A stretch of 64,000 nt of DNA, taken from Pestalotiopsis fici W106-1 (lineage: Eukaryota; Ascomycota; Sordariomycetes; Amphisphaeriales; Sporocadaceae). This document shows positions 11,847 through 23,240 of the stretch, piece after piece. Both the position numbers and the translations under genes were made by a program. The stretch's first letter is position 1. Every line of letters starts with the position of its first letter. The stretch spans positions 4,157 to 68,156 of the forward strand of contig NW_006917095.1 in the NCBI RefSeq assembly GCF_000516985.1. The letters run 5' to 3'. The notes under the pieces are model-generated. The model was not told the origin of the DNA. It saw only the letters and a list, made by a program, of their open reading frames with translations, and did no database searches.

Positions 11847-13846
11847 CTCGATGTCGATACCAAGTACCAGGACTGCTCAGCCGACTTCACTATACCAAGC
11901 GCCAAGAATAAAAGAGTGACTGATTTACGAGGAACAGTGGTGGGATCAAGGCACGCAATCATGTTTATAACACAATCGGACGATGTTTCAAGGTCACTCA
12001 AAAACATGAACACTAGGCGAGTACATGGGCACCAAACGCCGGCGGGATGTCGGGTCAAGGAGTTGAAGGCTTCAGTTCCCAGTCCGGCCCTACGCCTTGT
12101 AAGACGCCTGGTACGATCTTTGTGCTTGATGGTGGGAAACAAGTCGGAAACCTAAATTGGCTCATTCACTAATGGATCGCCCGGAATGGAGGTCCGAGTG
12201 CGTCCATTGACAAATTCGGTTACTTGCTTTGCATAACACATGAACCTGCGACTGGACAAAGATGATAGGGCTGTACCTGAGCCAGATATTCTGTCCTGGG
12301 GATTGGCTAATGGCAGAGCTGAATCTCAGTATCCATATGGGTGCAGCAGATGTGGCGGCGTTAGAGCACGTCCGGTCCGCTTAGTGCAGCATCTAAAAGA
12401 GGTGTCTCTGGCGACCGTCGCGGCAGATTGAGCTGACATGGCGCCTGATCCGACGATTCTCATTGCCCGGAAAGGGCACTATTTGCAGATCCGGCTGCTC
12501 CCTTTCGGGCGCGAATTGGCCATAGGCCAAGACTATGCCTTTGGCTTCAGCGCTACATCCCAAGATTAATGCAGATGAACCTATCATGATTAGTAGCACA
12601 ATGGTTCTTGAGATCAAGTCAGTGAAGGCAGCGCGGTGGCAGGTTTTCGAAGCCATCAGGTCGACCGTTTCCTGCCACAAAGCGCGATGCCGTCGACGGA
12701 TCCGGCACACTGGGAAGCTATTGCTCTTCTTCACGGCTAGGGATATAGGCGAGCTCTCTAGCGGGAGTAGAATCGTATCATCACGCTAGCAAGGCAAGTA
12801 TAACCGGGCTGAACTTTAATGTATTGAGATGGCCAAAGAAGAGATTCAATTGCATCTAGAGGAACCTTTTGCACATCAAGCCTGAGTTATAAAGCCTCAC
12901 GGAGCACCCGATCACGGCCGTCAAGCGCTACACGATATTCTTCTTGTGCGATAGTGTCTACCAGTGGTGGTTCTAGTTTGAGTCATGAAGCTCTTATTTC
13001 CAATCCGAATAGAGTTCTTATCGAAGATAGCCCTGTAGGAGTTCTTACATCGCGACCTGATCGCGACACTGGACAGTGTTCACGGGCGATGTGCGCGGAG
13101 ATTGCCCCAGTCTACATTACTCATATGTGGATATAGAAAGAAAAGAAAATGTGTTTTCTAAACCTTCAAGTCGTGACAACATTCTGGTATACCTAGAAGC
13201 GTATGAGAAATGAGGTCGATCTCAATGGATACAGCCGAGATAATTTCCCCGAGGATTTCAGCAACGGAATAAGTCATTGAGTTGCCCTCTTCTACCTCTT
13301 TCACATCAGCCCACCACCAAAAAGCCTGGTCAAGCCACAAGTCTGAATACTAGCTTATAAAGTCAGCCCATTCCACGTGGTCACAGATTGGGCACAAACT
13401 CGGCCGTGATCCGGGCAATCAAACCTGCAAAGGCTTAGAGTGTTGCGCTTCCATGATCTAGTATACCGTCATTGGTATTTCAAAGGGAAACATGGATAAT
13501 TCATCTTCCCCTTGCTTGGAGAAAAAGCTTGATGGGATGTCGCACACAATTGAACACTCGGCACTCTTATTCGCCCTACGGTCAAGAGCCGGCATTATTC
13601 ATGTCCGGTATACCAAAAGTACCTATGTGACTTCCAAGTATTAATGGATGTTAGCTCAAGACCAACGGCTTGCTTGGCCGTGTTTTGAGCCAATTGCAAA
13701 TAGGTACTCAGCTGTGTCTATCCGCATATATGTTTATGTGAGAGTGCGCAGGGCCATCGAAATTGTCTTATCATCTAAGTCGTAGTCATAGCCACCTTGC
13801 CTGGAGGCGAATCTATATCTAATCGTATTCTTCGGACATTCACAGT
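11847..13846. other. 2-kb intergenic region, no supported gene
   Basis: Only short frames occur, none with splice-joined continuity or a family motif. A minus-strand frame at 12393-12734 has one hydrophobic stretch, and one at 13158-13340 is acidic; both could be chance. The region should contain the promoter of the receptor and the 3' end of the flavin-reductase-like gene. Confidence 0.55.
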
Positions 13847-14857
13847 CTACTGCTGAGCCTTCTTGAGTTTCTCGTATCCCTCCTGTCCGCCTACGTCCTT
13901 TTCAAACACGGGCCGTGGAATCTCCATGGCCTCGGTCAGTCTGCCATATGTAATGCCGCCGAGCCTGCTAATGGGCCGCAGGATGGAGGGGTCGACCAGG
14001 TTGCGCTCCTCATTGACGGCGTCCTCGCGGACCCAAAAGTTTGTGCCCTCGAGCACGACCAGGCAGCCCGTCTTCTTGCCGGGCGTGGCGCGGCTCTCGA
14101 ACTCGCGCACGCTCTCAAGGCGGCACTCGACGGAGAAGACGGCCTCGCCGACGCGGGCGGCCTTGACGTCGCGGCAGTCCCGCACGGGGGTCAGCCCGCT
14201 CACGTCCCACTCGCTGGCGCCGTAGGGGGCGTCGACGCTGGTCGCGTTGGCCGCCTCGACAAACCCTTCGCTGATGATGTTGACGGTGCACTCTTTGCTC
14301 TCGAGCAGGTTCTTGAGCGTGTCCTTGGGCCGCTCAATGCCGCTGGCGAACCCGAGCACAAACAGCGGCGGGTCGTGGTTCACCATGTTGAAGTAGCTAA
14401 ACGGCGCCAGATTCGAGACGGTGCCGTCGGGGCTGGTGGTGCTCACGAATCCAATCGGGCGCGGCACGATGCTCGAAATGAGCAGCTTGTAGTTGAAGGG
14501 CGCCGGGCGACCGGGCTCGTACGGGTCAATGTTGACGTGCTTTGCGTTTGCGCCATCGTGCAGCTTGTTGGCGCCGCCGCCAAACTTCCACTCGGGCTCG
14601 GCCGTCTTGGTGTAGTGGAACGAGGCATTCGTGTCCCAGTCGGGGCGCGAGGCCTCGACCTTTTTGAAGTCGGGGTGCGGGTTGCGCTTGATCTCGGCCT
14701 CGGAGGCCGTCGACACAGACATGGTGCTGGCTTGGAGTTTGGCTGCGATGCGGTGCGAAATGAGGGGCGGTAGAGGGGTCGTGAGGACGTTCAGCGGCGG
14801 GGCTCTGGCAGTTGAGCTCTGAAGGAGGCGGATAGCGGAAGACTTGTGGATCGGCAT
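13847..14857 (-). CDS. Flavin-reductase-like FMN-binding split-barrel protein
   Basis: An uninterrupted 336-codon frame. Residues 1-45 are rich in Arg, Ser and Ala with no acidic residue (MPIHKSSAIRLLQSSTARAP), a likely mitochondrial presequence; a second Met near residue 45 (MSVSTASE) would give a cytosolic form. The core has the flavin-reductase-like signature: LLISSIVPRPIGFVSTTSPD, then NLAPFSYFNMVNHDPP and KECTVNIISEGF. Members of this family (DIM6/NTAB type) bind FMN and reduce or use flavin, often with NAD(P)H; the partner here is unknown. GC-rich codon use is typical of a well-kept gene. No neighbour points to a pathway. Confidence 0.88.
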   Translation of the reverse strand: MPIHKSSAIRLLQSSTARAPPLNVLTTPLPPLISHRIAAKLQASTMSVSTASEAEIKRNPHPDFKKVEASRPDWDTNASFHYTKTAEPEWKFGGGANKLHDGANAKHVNIDPYEPGRPAPFNYKLLISSIVPRPIGFVSTTSPDGTVSNLAPFSYFNMVNHDPPLFVLGFASGIERPKDTLKNLLESKECTVNIISEGFVEAANATSVDAPYGASEWDVSGLTPVRDCRDVKAARVGEAVFSVECRLESVREFESRATPGKKTGCLVVLEGTNFWVREDAVNEERNLVDPSILRPISRLGGITYGRLTEAMEIPRPVFEKDVGGQEGYEKLKKAQQ

Positions 14858-15327
14858 CAGCTGCGGTTTGGAAGGAATTGATTAGAAATATGTCAAAGAA
14901 TGCGGATCAAGAAGAGATCCGCCAGTCCGGATCATCATTGCTTAGTATAGAATGACTAATATGGAAACATCACATAACTAAAAGAGTCGTTGCCAGGGAC
15001 TGCCGGTATATTTCGCTAGAGTTGCGCTACTAGCTTCAGCAATATGGCGGCGGTCCGGTTCGGCATCTCGGTAAGTGGAATCATGATGTAATGGACCAGC
15101 GATTGCCCATGCCCATGCGCACTATGAGCTTTAGGCATGCAGGGACAGTAGCGAAGTTCTTGGCTGCTTGATTATACTACAGCTAAATCTGCCACTACCT
15201 TCAACAACAATTTAAATAGGATATTGGGCTCATGTTTTCTTTTAAACACTAATTGTGTTGGTTCTTGATGCATCGATGTTCTTGACCCAAGTGTTACCAG
15301 CCTCAATTTGGTGCTTATTGGCCCGCC
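14858..15327. other. Intergenic between flavin-reductase-like and GH16-like genes
   Basis: It should hold the promoter of the flavin-reductase-like gene and the 3' end of the GH16-like gene. Nothing else is recognised. Confidence 0.6.
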
Positions 15328-16429
15328 CTACGGATTGTAAGTGAGGACCTCGAGGTTGCGCACTTGGTACAATGTATCTGAGCTGATTATTAGTGCTACA
15401 TTTTGATTAGAAGTGTCTTGGAATAGAAAGCTCACCACTCGTCGGGCCAGGCGACCCGGAGGACCCTTCCATTTGCAAATTGATAATACTAAAAAACACG
15501 ACTGTCAGTAGTGTTCATTGTGAAAATTGCTATTTCATGGTGAACTACGAAATACTAGGCGAGGTACTCACAGATACATTGGCTTCCCAAAGAAACCACC
15601 ACCGACCTGTGTCGCCTGGAGCACGCCGTCCATGTAGAATTTGACTTGGACGTCCTTTTGGTTAATGTCGCGCAGTTCGCATTTGATCGAGTGCCAATCG
15701 CCGGGGCTCGGGTAGGTGACATCCTTCCAACTCAATACGCTCGACGTCTAATTTTTTGCACGCAGGGACTTCGTCAGCCCAGGAACCAGCCTATAGTCGA
15801 GAAATGGAACGCGGTCCTTAGAAAGAAAACCCACATTGAACGTGTTGAAGCTAATCTTGCCGCTCCCCTTCCACTCGGCCATGTCAATCTCGGGCGGCCA
15901 CCCGTCGACTGCAGTAAGCCAAAAGGCCGGCCAGGTGCCCTTGGTCGTGGTGGCGCGGAACTCGCCGGCAAAGTCGTATCCTCCGCCCCGCGACACGTTG
16001 AAGTGCTCCCGCGCGTGAATGGCACCGCTCAGGTAGTGGATGGCAATGGCCTTGCCGCCGTGGCTCGCGTCTGGCTGCCCGCTCACCTTTTTCGCCGTCA
16101 GTGTGAGCTGGCCTGACCCAAACGAGACCTGGGACTTGGCCATTCGCGCGCCGCCGTTGTGGTCGCTGCCCCACTGGAAAAGAAAGTCTTCATGTTAGCT
16201 GTCGGTGACTTTGAATAAGATGACATGGAACCGGCACCTGCCTTGGCGCGGGGGTTCTTTTGGAAGGCATATGCCATTAGGCACTCACCGGGTAGAGGTA
16301 ATCCCAGTCGGCATCAAAGTCGGCTTGGGAGTTGAACGACGTCTTTGGAATCATCGTTCGGACTGCACGAGCCGGCCATGGCGAAGATATCAAAACAATA
16401 AATAGGGAAGAGATCAAGAGATATCGCAT
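15328..16429 (-). CDS. Secreted GH16-like (laminarinase-type) protein
   Basis: Five exons joined by hand: 16429-16289, 16173-15835, 15747-15572, 15488-15436, 15377-15328, giving 252 residues. Residues 1-22 are a signal peptide (MRYLLISSLFIVLIS, then an APARA-like cleavage region). The glucanase fold shows FDADWDYLYPWGSDHNGGAR, IHAREHFNVSRGGGYDFAGE, then at 142-147 EIDMAE, which fits the GH16 catalytic E-x-D-x-x-E pattern. The end has GDWHSIKCEL, VKFYMDGV and IINLQMEG, usual for this beta-sandwich. Its likely role is cleaving or remodelling beta-glucan outside the cell; the exact substrate cannot be read. It lies in a group of secreted hydrolase genes (GH11, esterase, SGNH). Confidence 0.87.
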
Positions 16430-17029
16430 CTTGGTTGGCCAAGTCTCAATTCCGAGAGCTCATATGTACAAGTCCTTCTAGTGAACGATAGATAGCCTCC
16501 AAGGATGACCTTGTAGAACCAAGGGAGATTTTAATCGTTTCAATGGACTGCTTTCGATCGATACATAGTATTTTCATGTTACTATGCTACGCGTACAAGT
16601 GGTTGTAATGAGGTTGCGAAATACACCATCGCCCATTTATAATAATTACAGGTATTATCATTCTGCTTTGCCGAATTTGGAATCCTCCATCCCAGCGGAA
16701 ACAGTCATATGTTCCAAAGTCAATGAGCCAAGAAACTATTCAACATGATGCAACTTGCCATAAAACATGTCATGGAAAGCGCACCAATCAAGGCAACGGT
16801 TTGGGTCACATTCTGCGGTTCTCCGCTCTTTTGTCGTATTCAAGGTACCGTGACACTGTTCGGCATTTTGTTCAACATCACTTAGCCGGCGTATAGGAAG
16901 GTGGCAGATTTTGGGGTAAATTACAGCTGATCAATGTTGTATATACTTTTGATTGGATTTTGTTCTTCCTTTCAAGACAATGATCCACCATCTATAATTG
17001 CAGGATTAGATCCGCTGAAGTTTGTTCCG
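16430..17029. other. Intergenic, nothing recognised
   Basis: Upstream of the GH16-like start and downstream of the tRNase Z stop. No gene, RNA or repeat is seen. Confidence 0.6.
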
Positions 17030-20000
17030 CTACTCCTCAGCATCATCTAGTAACCTCTGGATGCTTGGCAGGAATGCCTGTGCCTTTCTAAAATCTCCCA
17101 GTTTGACGCGCATATAGTCAAATGCGGCCAAGATGACCTCATCCAACTTGGCCTTCTCACGAGCATTGACTTCCCCATCGACCTTGATCTCCATGGTCTC
17201 ATCGAGGGCAGAGATCTTTTGGTAACGTTGTGAGAAGTGCGTCAGCATAATTCTTCTTGCACCCATTCTCCTGCCTACGCCAATGGCTTCGGACATGGTA
17301 GAGTGCTTCTTTGCAATGGCGTCCCCTCTAAGTTCGTCGTCGAAAGTGCTCTCGTGGATGAGCAGAGTCACGCCCTGTCCTATTTGGACAAAGGCATCGC
17401 TTGGTCGGCAGTCACCAGAATATGCAATCTTCAACCCAGATGGCCAAGTGAAGACGGTTGCAAGCGCGCCGTGGCAGTGGTCAACATAGCATGCATCGAT
17501 CTTCTCCAGTCCATATGCTTGTTGTTGGTCCGCTGTCATACGCCCAGTCTCGCATATTCTCGTCTTTGCGTCAAACTGCTTTATCGATGTGAACGTGAGG
17601 CGATCGTAACCGATATCTTCGATTTGAGAATACTCGCGGATCCAGTCGATCATGTGGACATGAGAGGCGACATGGAGCTTCGCCATAGGGTTTGACTCTC
17701 GTGTCTCATTGTGCCAAGTCTTAATGACACTGGCAGTACCAAGATGGTGATCTGCGTGGAGATGACTAATCCAAATTACCTTCAGGTCACGGATGACTGA
17801 AGGGAGTTCATCGCCAAACGTACGTCGAAGTTGTCCCATTGTGTTCTCTCCGGCGTCAAACAGGTAGTTACCGTAGCCCGGAACCCTGACCAAGGTGGCC
17901 GAAACATTGCGGTACTTTGACGGAAGCGCAGAACCGGTACCCAAGGTAATGACCTCTGCGTCGCGATTCGGGATGTCGGACTCGACTTGCTCGATCATGG
18001 CCAGAAACTCGGGATTGCTACATTTTTGTCTTGCTGTTTCTATGAGAGGGAGTAGCTCAGACTCTGGCACTTCCTTTTTCTTCGCAAGAGCGGGAATGTC
18101 GGGAAATTGAATAATTTTGTCGTCTTGGTGAAGATAGCGGGGAGAAAGTTGAATAGTCTTCCCAGTCCTACCAGTCTCCAGAGGACTAGGCAACGATTCC
18201 GCCGGTGATTTTGACAGGGTTTCAACATTACTGAAATGGGGGAGGGGAAATCTTTCTGGGTCGATCTGATGCAGTTTGTATGTTTGAGCGGCGGCTGATT
18301 CAAGGGCCAACATGTTGGGAGAAGAGTCGCCAGAGCAGATGATGTGCTTGACAGAGCTCATCTTTTGCATAAAGGCTTGCAGGCGGGGATCGTCGATAAG
18401 TCCAGGTCCAATGATCCAAAAGAAGACATTGATCCCACCAAGTATTTCCTCATTTGACCATTCGGGCCGTTTGATGAACGGCTCAATAAAGGCCACTTCT
18501 GGGACATCCAGTACGGCAAAACCAAGTCCCTTGACAGTCTCTCCCAGAACCATTTCCGGGGTGACAACAACTCCATCGCTAGCAGTCACGGTGCCACCGG
18601 CAACGAGTACCTTATAGTCAACCTTTTGAATGGCATACTTTTGTGCCTCCTTGACATTGAATTTACCTCTTTGGTCATGACTCTTGACAATATAGGACAT
18701 TGATTGTCTTGAAGGTGTCGTAGGTGGAAGATTCGGGATCATCGCAGCAGGCCATGGCTGGCGCACCAGGACAGGAATATCGGGCACATTTTCGGCTTGT
18801 CCTGGCAGCGGTCCCTTGTAGACTTGGATGTGCCCCTTTGCGTTCCGGACAAAGAGTTTAGCTGGCAACCTTGCTTGGTGCAAAGTAGTTTCGACTAACG
18901 CATCGAGCTTCCAATTGGAATCAAACATTTGTGTCACAATCTCCGAGAGGGCTTTCTGGTTGGTTTCTTCGGCGGAGGGGTGTTGCTGCGTCGGTGCTGG
19001 GGCGGTGTCCTCGTGGACCATCTCTTCGTGGCTTCTCTTTCTCGATGATGCTATTGATTGCACGCCTTCCGCTTCAACCGGCATATGCCAGACCTTGATA
19101 TTGCTATCTTGCCAGTCGGGGTTCGCGCCCGGGTTCGATGCTCGAGGGTCGTTCCTGATCTCGTTTGGGCGTAGAGGCATGCCCTTCCGGAATATGAAGC
19201 GCCTCGCGGTGGTGAGAAATTGTGTAAGATTCTTTCCGCCATGGAGTCGCAGATTCGTCAGTGTGCCATTGTCAGGCTCGGGCACACCCTTCTTAGTTCT
19301 CTCCTCCTTTTGCGTAGCAAGGACGTCGGCCAGGGTCAGGATCATGCCTAGCATGCCTCCCGCGTTATGCCAATTAACCTGACCAGTCATGAAAACATCT
19401 CCTGTCTTGCTAAGCGCGACTTTGCGCTGGACCATGGCACGTTGGGTGCCCTCGGAAATATTGCCAAAGACATAGCGCTGGGTGTCGAAGTGGAGGATCA
19501 GACAGGTTCCGGGCGTATCGGCCGTCGGCGTCGTGACAATTTGAATGTAGCTCAACATCTTGCTGGCGAATCCTTTTGCCGCTGCTTGCTCGTCCGCTGT
19601 GGGCGCCGTATTCTTAGGCTTGTGGAGGAGGAAGAACCAGGGATTACCGGGAACAGCACGACCTTTCACGGTATGCCGCTTCCTTCGAGTCCACGCAGGT
19701 GCCGGTACGATAGCGAGATTCTCACTGGATTCTCCTTTCTCATGAACGATATCGCCAGGTACTACCGTGCCTGCAAAGGGTGATTTCGACTTGGGCGAAC
19801 GTCTTGTCGCGGGTTGTCGTCGTAATGTTGACACTGGGGCAGAAAGACCGTGTGCTGCTTTTAGGAGGGGCAACTGGACCTTGGTAGGTGGAGACCAGCT
19901 CGCGAATCTGTAGAGAAATCTGCGGCTATGCATGAAGCTGTAAAAGGGCCGGCCGGGTGACTCAAAGGGCTTGTGACATGGCCGCGCTCGATCGGCACAG

Positions 20001-20035
20001 TCACGATCATATGTCTTGTCGTTGGTTAATTGCAA
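17030..20035 (-). CDS. TRZ1: tRNase Z, long form (ELAC2/Trz1)
   Basis: An uninterrupted 1001-residue frame, of usual length for long-form tRNase Z. It removes the 3' trailer from precursor tRNAs in nucleus and mitochondria. The N-terminal half is the degenerate metallo-beta-lactamase domain (MLSYIQIVTTPTADTPG, YVFGNISEGTQR, FMTGQVNWHNAGG). The C-terminal half is catalytic: LGTGSALPSKYRNVSATLV, the zinc motif HLHADH at 758-763, DHCHGALA, YSGDCRPSDAF, LLIHESTFDDE, AKKHST and LTHFSQRYQKI. Several in-frame Met codons (1, 35 at 19933, then MLSYIQ) could give mitochondrial and nuclear forms; residues 35 on (MHSRRFLYRFASW) look like a presequence. A linker near residue 330-360 carries KRSHEEMV. Confidence 0.96.
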   Translation of the reverse strand: MQLTNDKTYDRDCADRARPCHKPFESPGRPFYSFMHSRRFLYRFASWSPPTKVQLPLLKAAHGLSAPVSTLRRQPATRRSPKSKSPFAGTVVPGDIVHEKGESSENLAIVPAPAWTRRKRHTVKGRAVPGNPWFFLLHKPKNTAPTADEQAAAKGFASKMLSYIQIVTTPTADTPGTCLILHFDTQRYVFGNISEGTQRAMVQRKVALSKTGDVFMTGQVNWHNAGGMLGMILTLADVLATQKEERTKKGVPEPDNGTLTNLRLHGGKNLTQFLTTARRFIFRKGMPLRPNEIRNDPRASNPGANPDWQDSNIKVWHMPVEAEGVQSIASSRKRSHEEMVHEDTAPAPTQQHPSAEETNQKALSEIVTQMFDSNWKLDALVETTLHQARLPAKLFVRNAKGHIQVYKGPLPGQAENVPDIPVLVRQPWPAAMIPNLPPTTPSRQSMSYIVKSHDQRGKFNVKEAQKYAIQKVDYKVLVAGGTVTASDGVVVTPEMVLGETVKGLGFAVLDVPEVAFIEPFIKRPEWSNEEILGGINVFFWIIGPGLIDDPRLQAFMQKMSSVKHIICSGDSSPNMLALESAAAQTYKLHQIDPERFPLPHFSNVETLSKSPAESLPSPLETGRTGKTIQLSPRYLHQDDKIIQFPDIPALAKKKEVPESELLPLIETARQKCSNPEFLAMIEQVESDIPNRDAEVITLGTGSALPSKYRNVSATLVRVPGYGNYLFDAGENTMGQLRRTFGDELPSVIRDLKVIWISHLHADHHLGTASVIKTWHNETRESNPMAKLHVASHVHMIDWIREYSQIEDIGYDRLTFTSIKQFDAKTRICETGRMTADQQQAYGLEKIDACYVDHCHGALATVFTWPSGLKIAYSGDCRPSDAFVQIGQGVTLLIHESTFDDELRGDAIAKKHSTMSEAIGVGRRMGARRIMLTHFSQRYQKISALDETMEIKVDGEVNAREKAKLDEVILAAFDYMRVKLGDFRKAQAFLPSIQRLLDDAEE

Positions 20036-20657
20036 ATATCTGTGACTCCCTCGCTGAGACTTTAGTTTGACCTAGAAATTATTTCTTATCGATAAGGGGG
20101 CCTAGGTACAGAGTACCTAATGTACCTTACAGCGTGTTGCTGCTGGGCCTCTAGTGCCTCTGCCCCCCGGGCCAAGGCGGTTATGCTCCGCTATGCAACG
20201 GAACACAGGCGCGGGGTTAATAGGAAGAGCTCCTTAACATTGGACGGGTGAGAACAAGAGTCCCTGTAGCGGACATTGCAAGTGTGTTTATTATACATTA
20301 CGACATGTCTTTAGGTTTTACCTCTCGCTTCCAGGATATAGATAAACCTTATTGTGAATTGTTTGTTGCAGCCATCTTGCTCACTACATCAAAGTTTAGT
20401 GCGTAGTTGCCTTCAGTTACTCCTTATACAAAATCGCACATCTTGTCAAGGTTGATTTGAGCAATCTTTCTTATTGCTTTGCAGTTTGCGCGCATTTCTT
20501 CAGAGTCCTTAGATCGCGTCATCTGCACTTCATTCTCGGCATCACAGGTGAGTTGAGTTCATGCATTCTCGGGCGGATGCACCTAACAGTGATTATAGCG
20601 AGCCAACAAGCCACCCGATTTGAATTTTAGGAACAAGCCATCTCAACTCGTCTCATA
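20036..20657. other. Divergent intergenic promoter region
   Basis: Lies between the divergent tRNase Z and carboxylesterase starts, so it should carry both promoters. A pyrimidine-rich leader precedes the esterase ATG. No specific site can be assigned. Confidence 0.55.
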
Positions 20658-22236
20658 ATGCAACCCGTTGTTCAATCCAATGAATTAGGAACACTGAAAG
20701 GTGTCGAGGTGCGGTCAAAGGATTCCGGCAAGAGTATCTACTATTTCGGAGGTGTTCCGTACGCCCTGCCCCCGCTGGGTCAATGGCGCTTTCGGCGCCC
20801 CAGGCCTCTACCCGGAGGCCACCGTTACGACGGAGTCTATGCCAGCAAGACACCCGTCTGCCCGCAACCAGAATGGCTCGGAACACGACATGAATCGCTT
20901 TGGGGCGAAGACTGTCTGCGAGTAAACATTTATGTTCCTGCCGAAACGGCGCCCGCCGGTGGATGGCCGGTTTTCTTTTATATCCATGGCGGCTTTCTGC
21001 AGTTTGGATCGCCGAACATGGCGCCCGAAGCCCTTGCGCCTCTCTTGACCGAAACGGCGTTCCGCGGTATTATTGTACAACCGGGCTACCGACTCAATGC
21101 GTTTGGTTTCCTTGCCAGCAAGGAGTTGCAAGCGGAAGCCACCGCTGACGGCCAAGCATCTGGTAATATGGGGTTTCTGGGACCAGAGGCTGGCGCTAGA
21201 GTGGACGTACAAGCACATTGGGGCATTCGGCGGCAATGCGAACAATATCACGGTTGGAGGGTACTCGGCGGGTTCCCACAGTACTTTTCAACAACTTGCC
21301 CACGAGCTTTTCCACGTCCCGCCGGAGCAGGCCATCATAAAGCGTGCCATCATGTGGAGCAATAGCCCCGGCATCCAACCGAAAGGGATCGAGGAGCAAC
21401 AAAAGCAGTTTGATGAGCTGCTGTCAGTGCTCGGCATCCCCGACTCGCTGTCTGGACAAGAAAAGTTGGAGAGGCTGCGGCGTGTCCCTGCCCGCGACAT
21501 TGTTGATGTTCAAGCCAAGATGAAAATTACGGAATTCCGTGCGACAACAGATGACTCCTTCATTTGTCCAGATCATATTGCGCACATCACCTCTGGTGAA
21601 TTCGCCCGACGAATGAAGAGCCGTGGCATCAAACTGATGAATGGCGAGTGTCGAGACGAGCACAATCTGTACCGGGCCTGGAGGACCTCCGAAGACTCGT
21701 ATGAAGGCGTTCATGTCAGACTTTGCGCCGATTATCCCGAGATCGTGGTCCAAAAGACACTTCGTCACTATTGCGGGCGATCCAAGTCTCTGCCTCGTGG
21801 CTACAAAAGCTGGCAGGACCTATTTGGGCATATTTATGCCGACTTGCAGGTGCACCTTCTTGAACGCGGATTCCACAATACGCTGGCGCCCCTGTTGCAG
21901 CCTGGGGTTGATCTCTTGCGGTACAGGATCGAATGGCGTGCTGCATGCTCTCCCTACCCTCCTGAGTGGGAAGTCACTCATGCGACTGACATGGCCATCT
22001 GGTTCTGGTACCCAGGATTGACAGAACAAGACAAACAAATCCTGAGACCATGGAACAAGGCATTTGCGCAGTTTGTCCAAGGAGGCGCCGTCGAGTGGGG
22101 CACCGCAGCACTGAGTGATATCAAACGTCTTCGCCCAGATGGGCAAACTGATGTTGTCCATGTCGATGAGAGATGGGATGAAGGTCTACATGTCTGGAAA
22201 TTACTGAATGAGAGCGATAATAATGGTAAACTATAA
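20658..22236 (+). pseudogene. Carboxylesterase type B with a +1 frameshift
   Basis: From ATG 20658 the first frame reads a type-B carboxylesterase: FGGVPYALPPLGQWRF, EDCLRVNIYVP and the oxyanion-hole HGG in YIHGGF. At 21178-21182 CTGGGACC holds one extra G: the family sequence NxGFLDQRLALEW needs CTGGACC. The second frame, open to 22236, carries the rest: the nucleophile GGYSAG, the acid region NGECRDEH and the catalytic His in THATDMAIWFW. The triad is otherwise intact. No intron can remove the base, because both sides are contiguous conserved sequence. As written, the first frame ends at 21365, before the full fold. It is either a recent pseudogene or a sequencing error. No signal peptide is visible, so the enzyme would have been intracellular. 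Confidence 0.85.
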
Positions 22237-22395
22237 AGGCTGGCTATTGTTTCAATCACCAAAGATTCATGCAAGCGTTAGATTGAATATGTAGTATTGA
22301 ATCAAGTATATACAGTCTGAATTCGAACGTCAAACGGCTTTCTGTCAAGCAACAGCGAGATTCTTTCAAGAGCCATTGACTCAGGGTCCAGCAGT

Positions 22396-23158
<763 letters not shown>

Positions 23159-23227
23159 TTAGAGAAGGTAAAAGGTTATTTGAGCCTCAAATTGTCAGGA
23201 ACCCAAACTAGTCATTGAAGAGCGCAT

Positions 23228-23240
23228 CCTTTTATATATT
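23228..23240 (-). promoter_or_regulatory. TATA box of the GH11 xylanase
   Basis: The minus strand reads AATATATAAAAGG, a near-canonical TATA box about 105 bp before the xylanase ATG. Strongly induced secreted-enzyme genes in fungi often have one. Confidence 0.55.

Noticed and set aside
12393..12734. Minus-strand 113-codon frame with a hydrophobic stretch
   Set aside because: No signal peptide, motif, splice partner or codon bias; the hydrophobic part alone is not evidence of a gene.
13158..13340. Minus-strand 60-codon acidic frame
   Set aside because: Too short, with no partner exon and no recognised motif.
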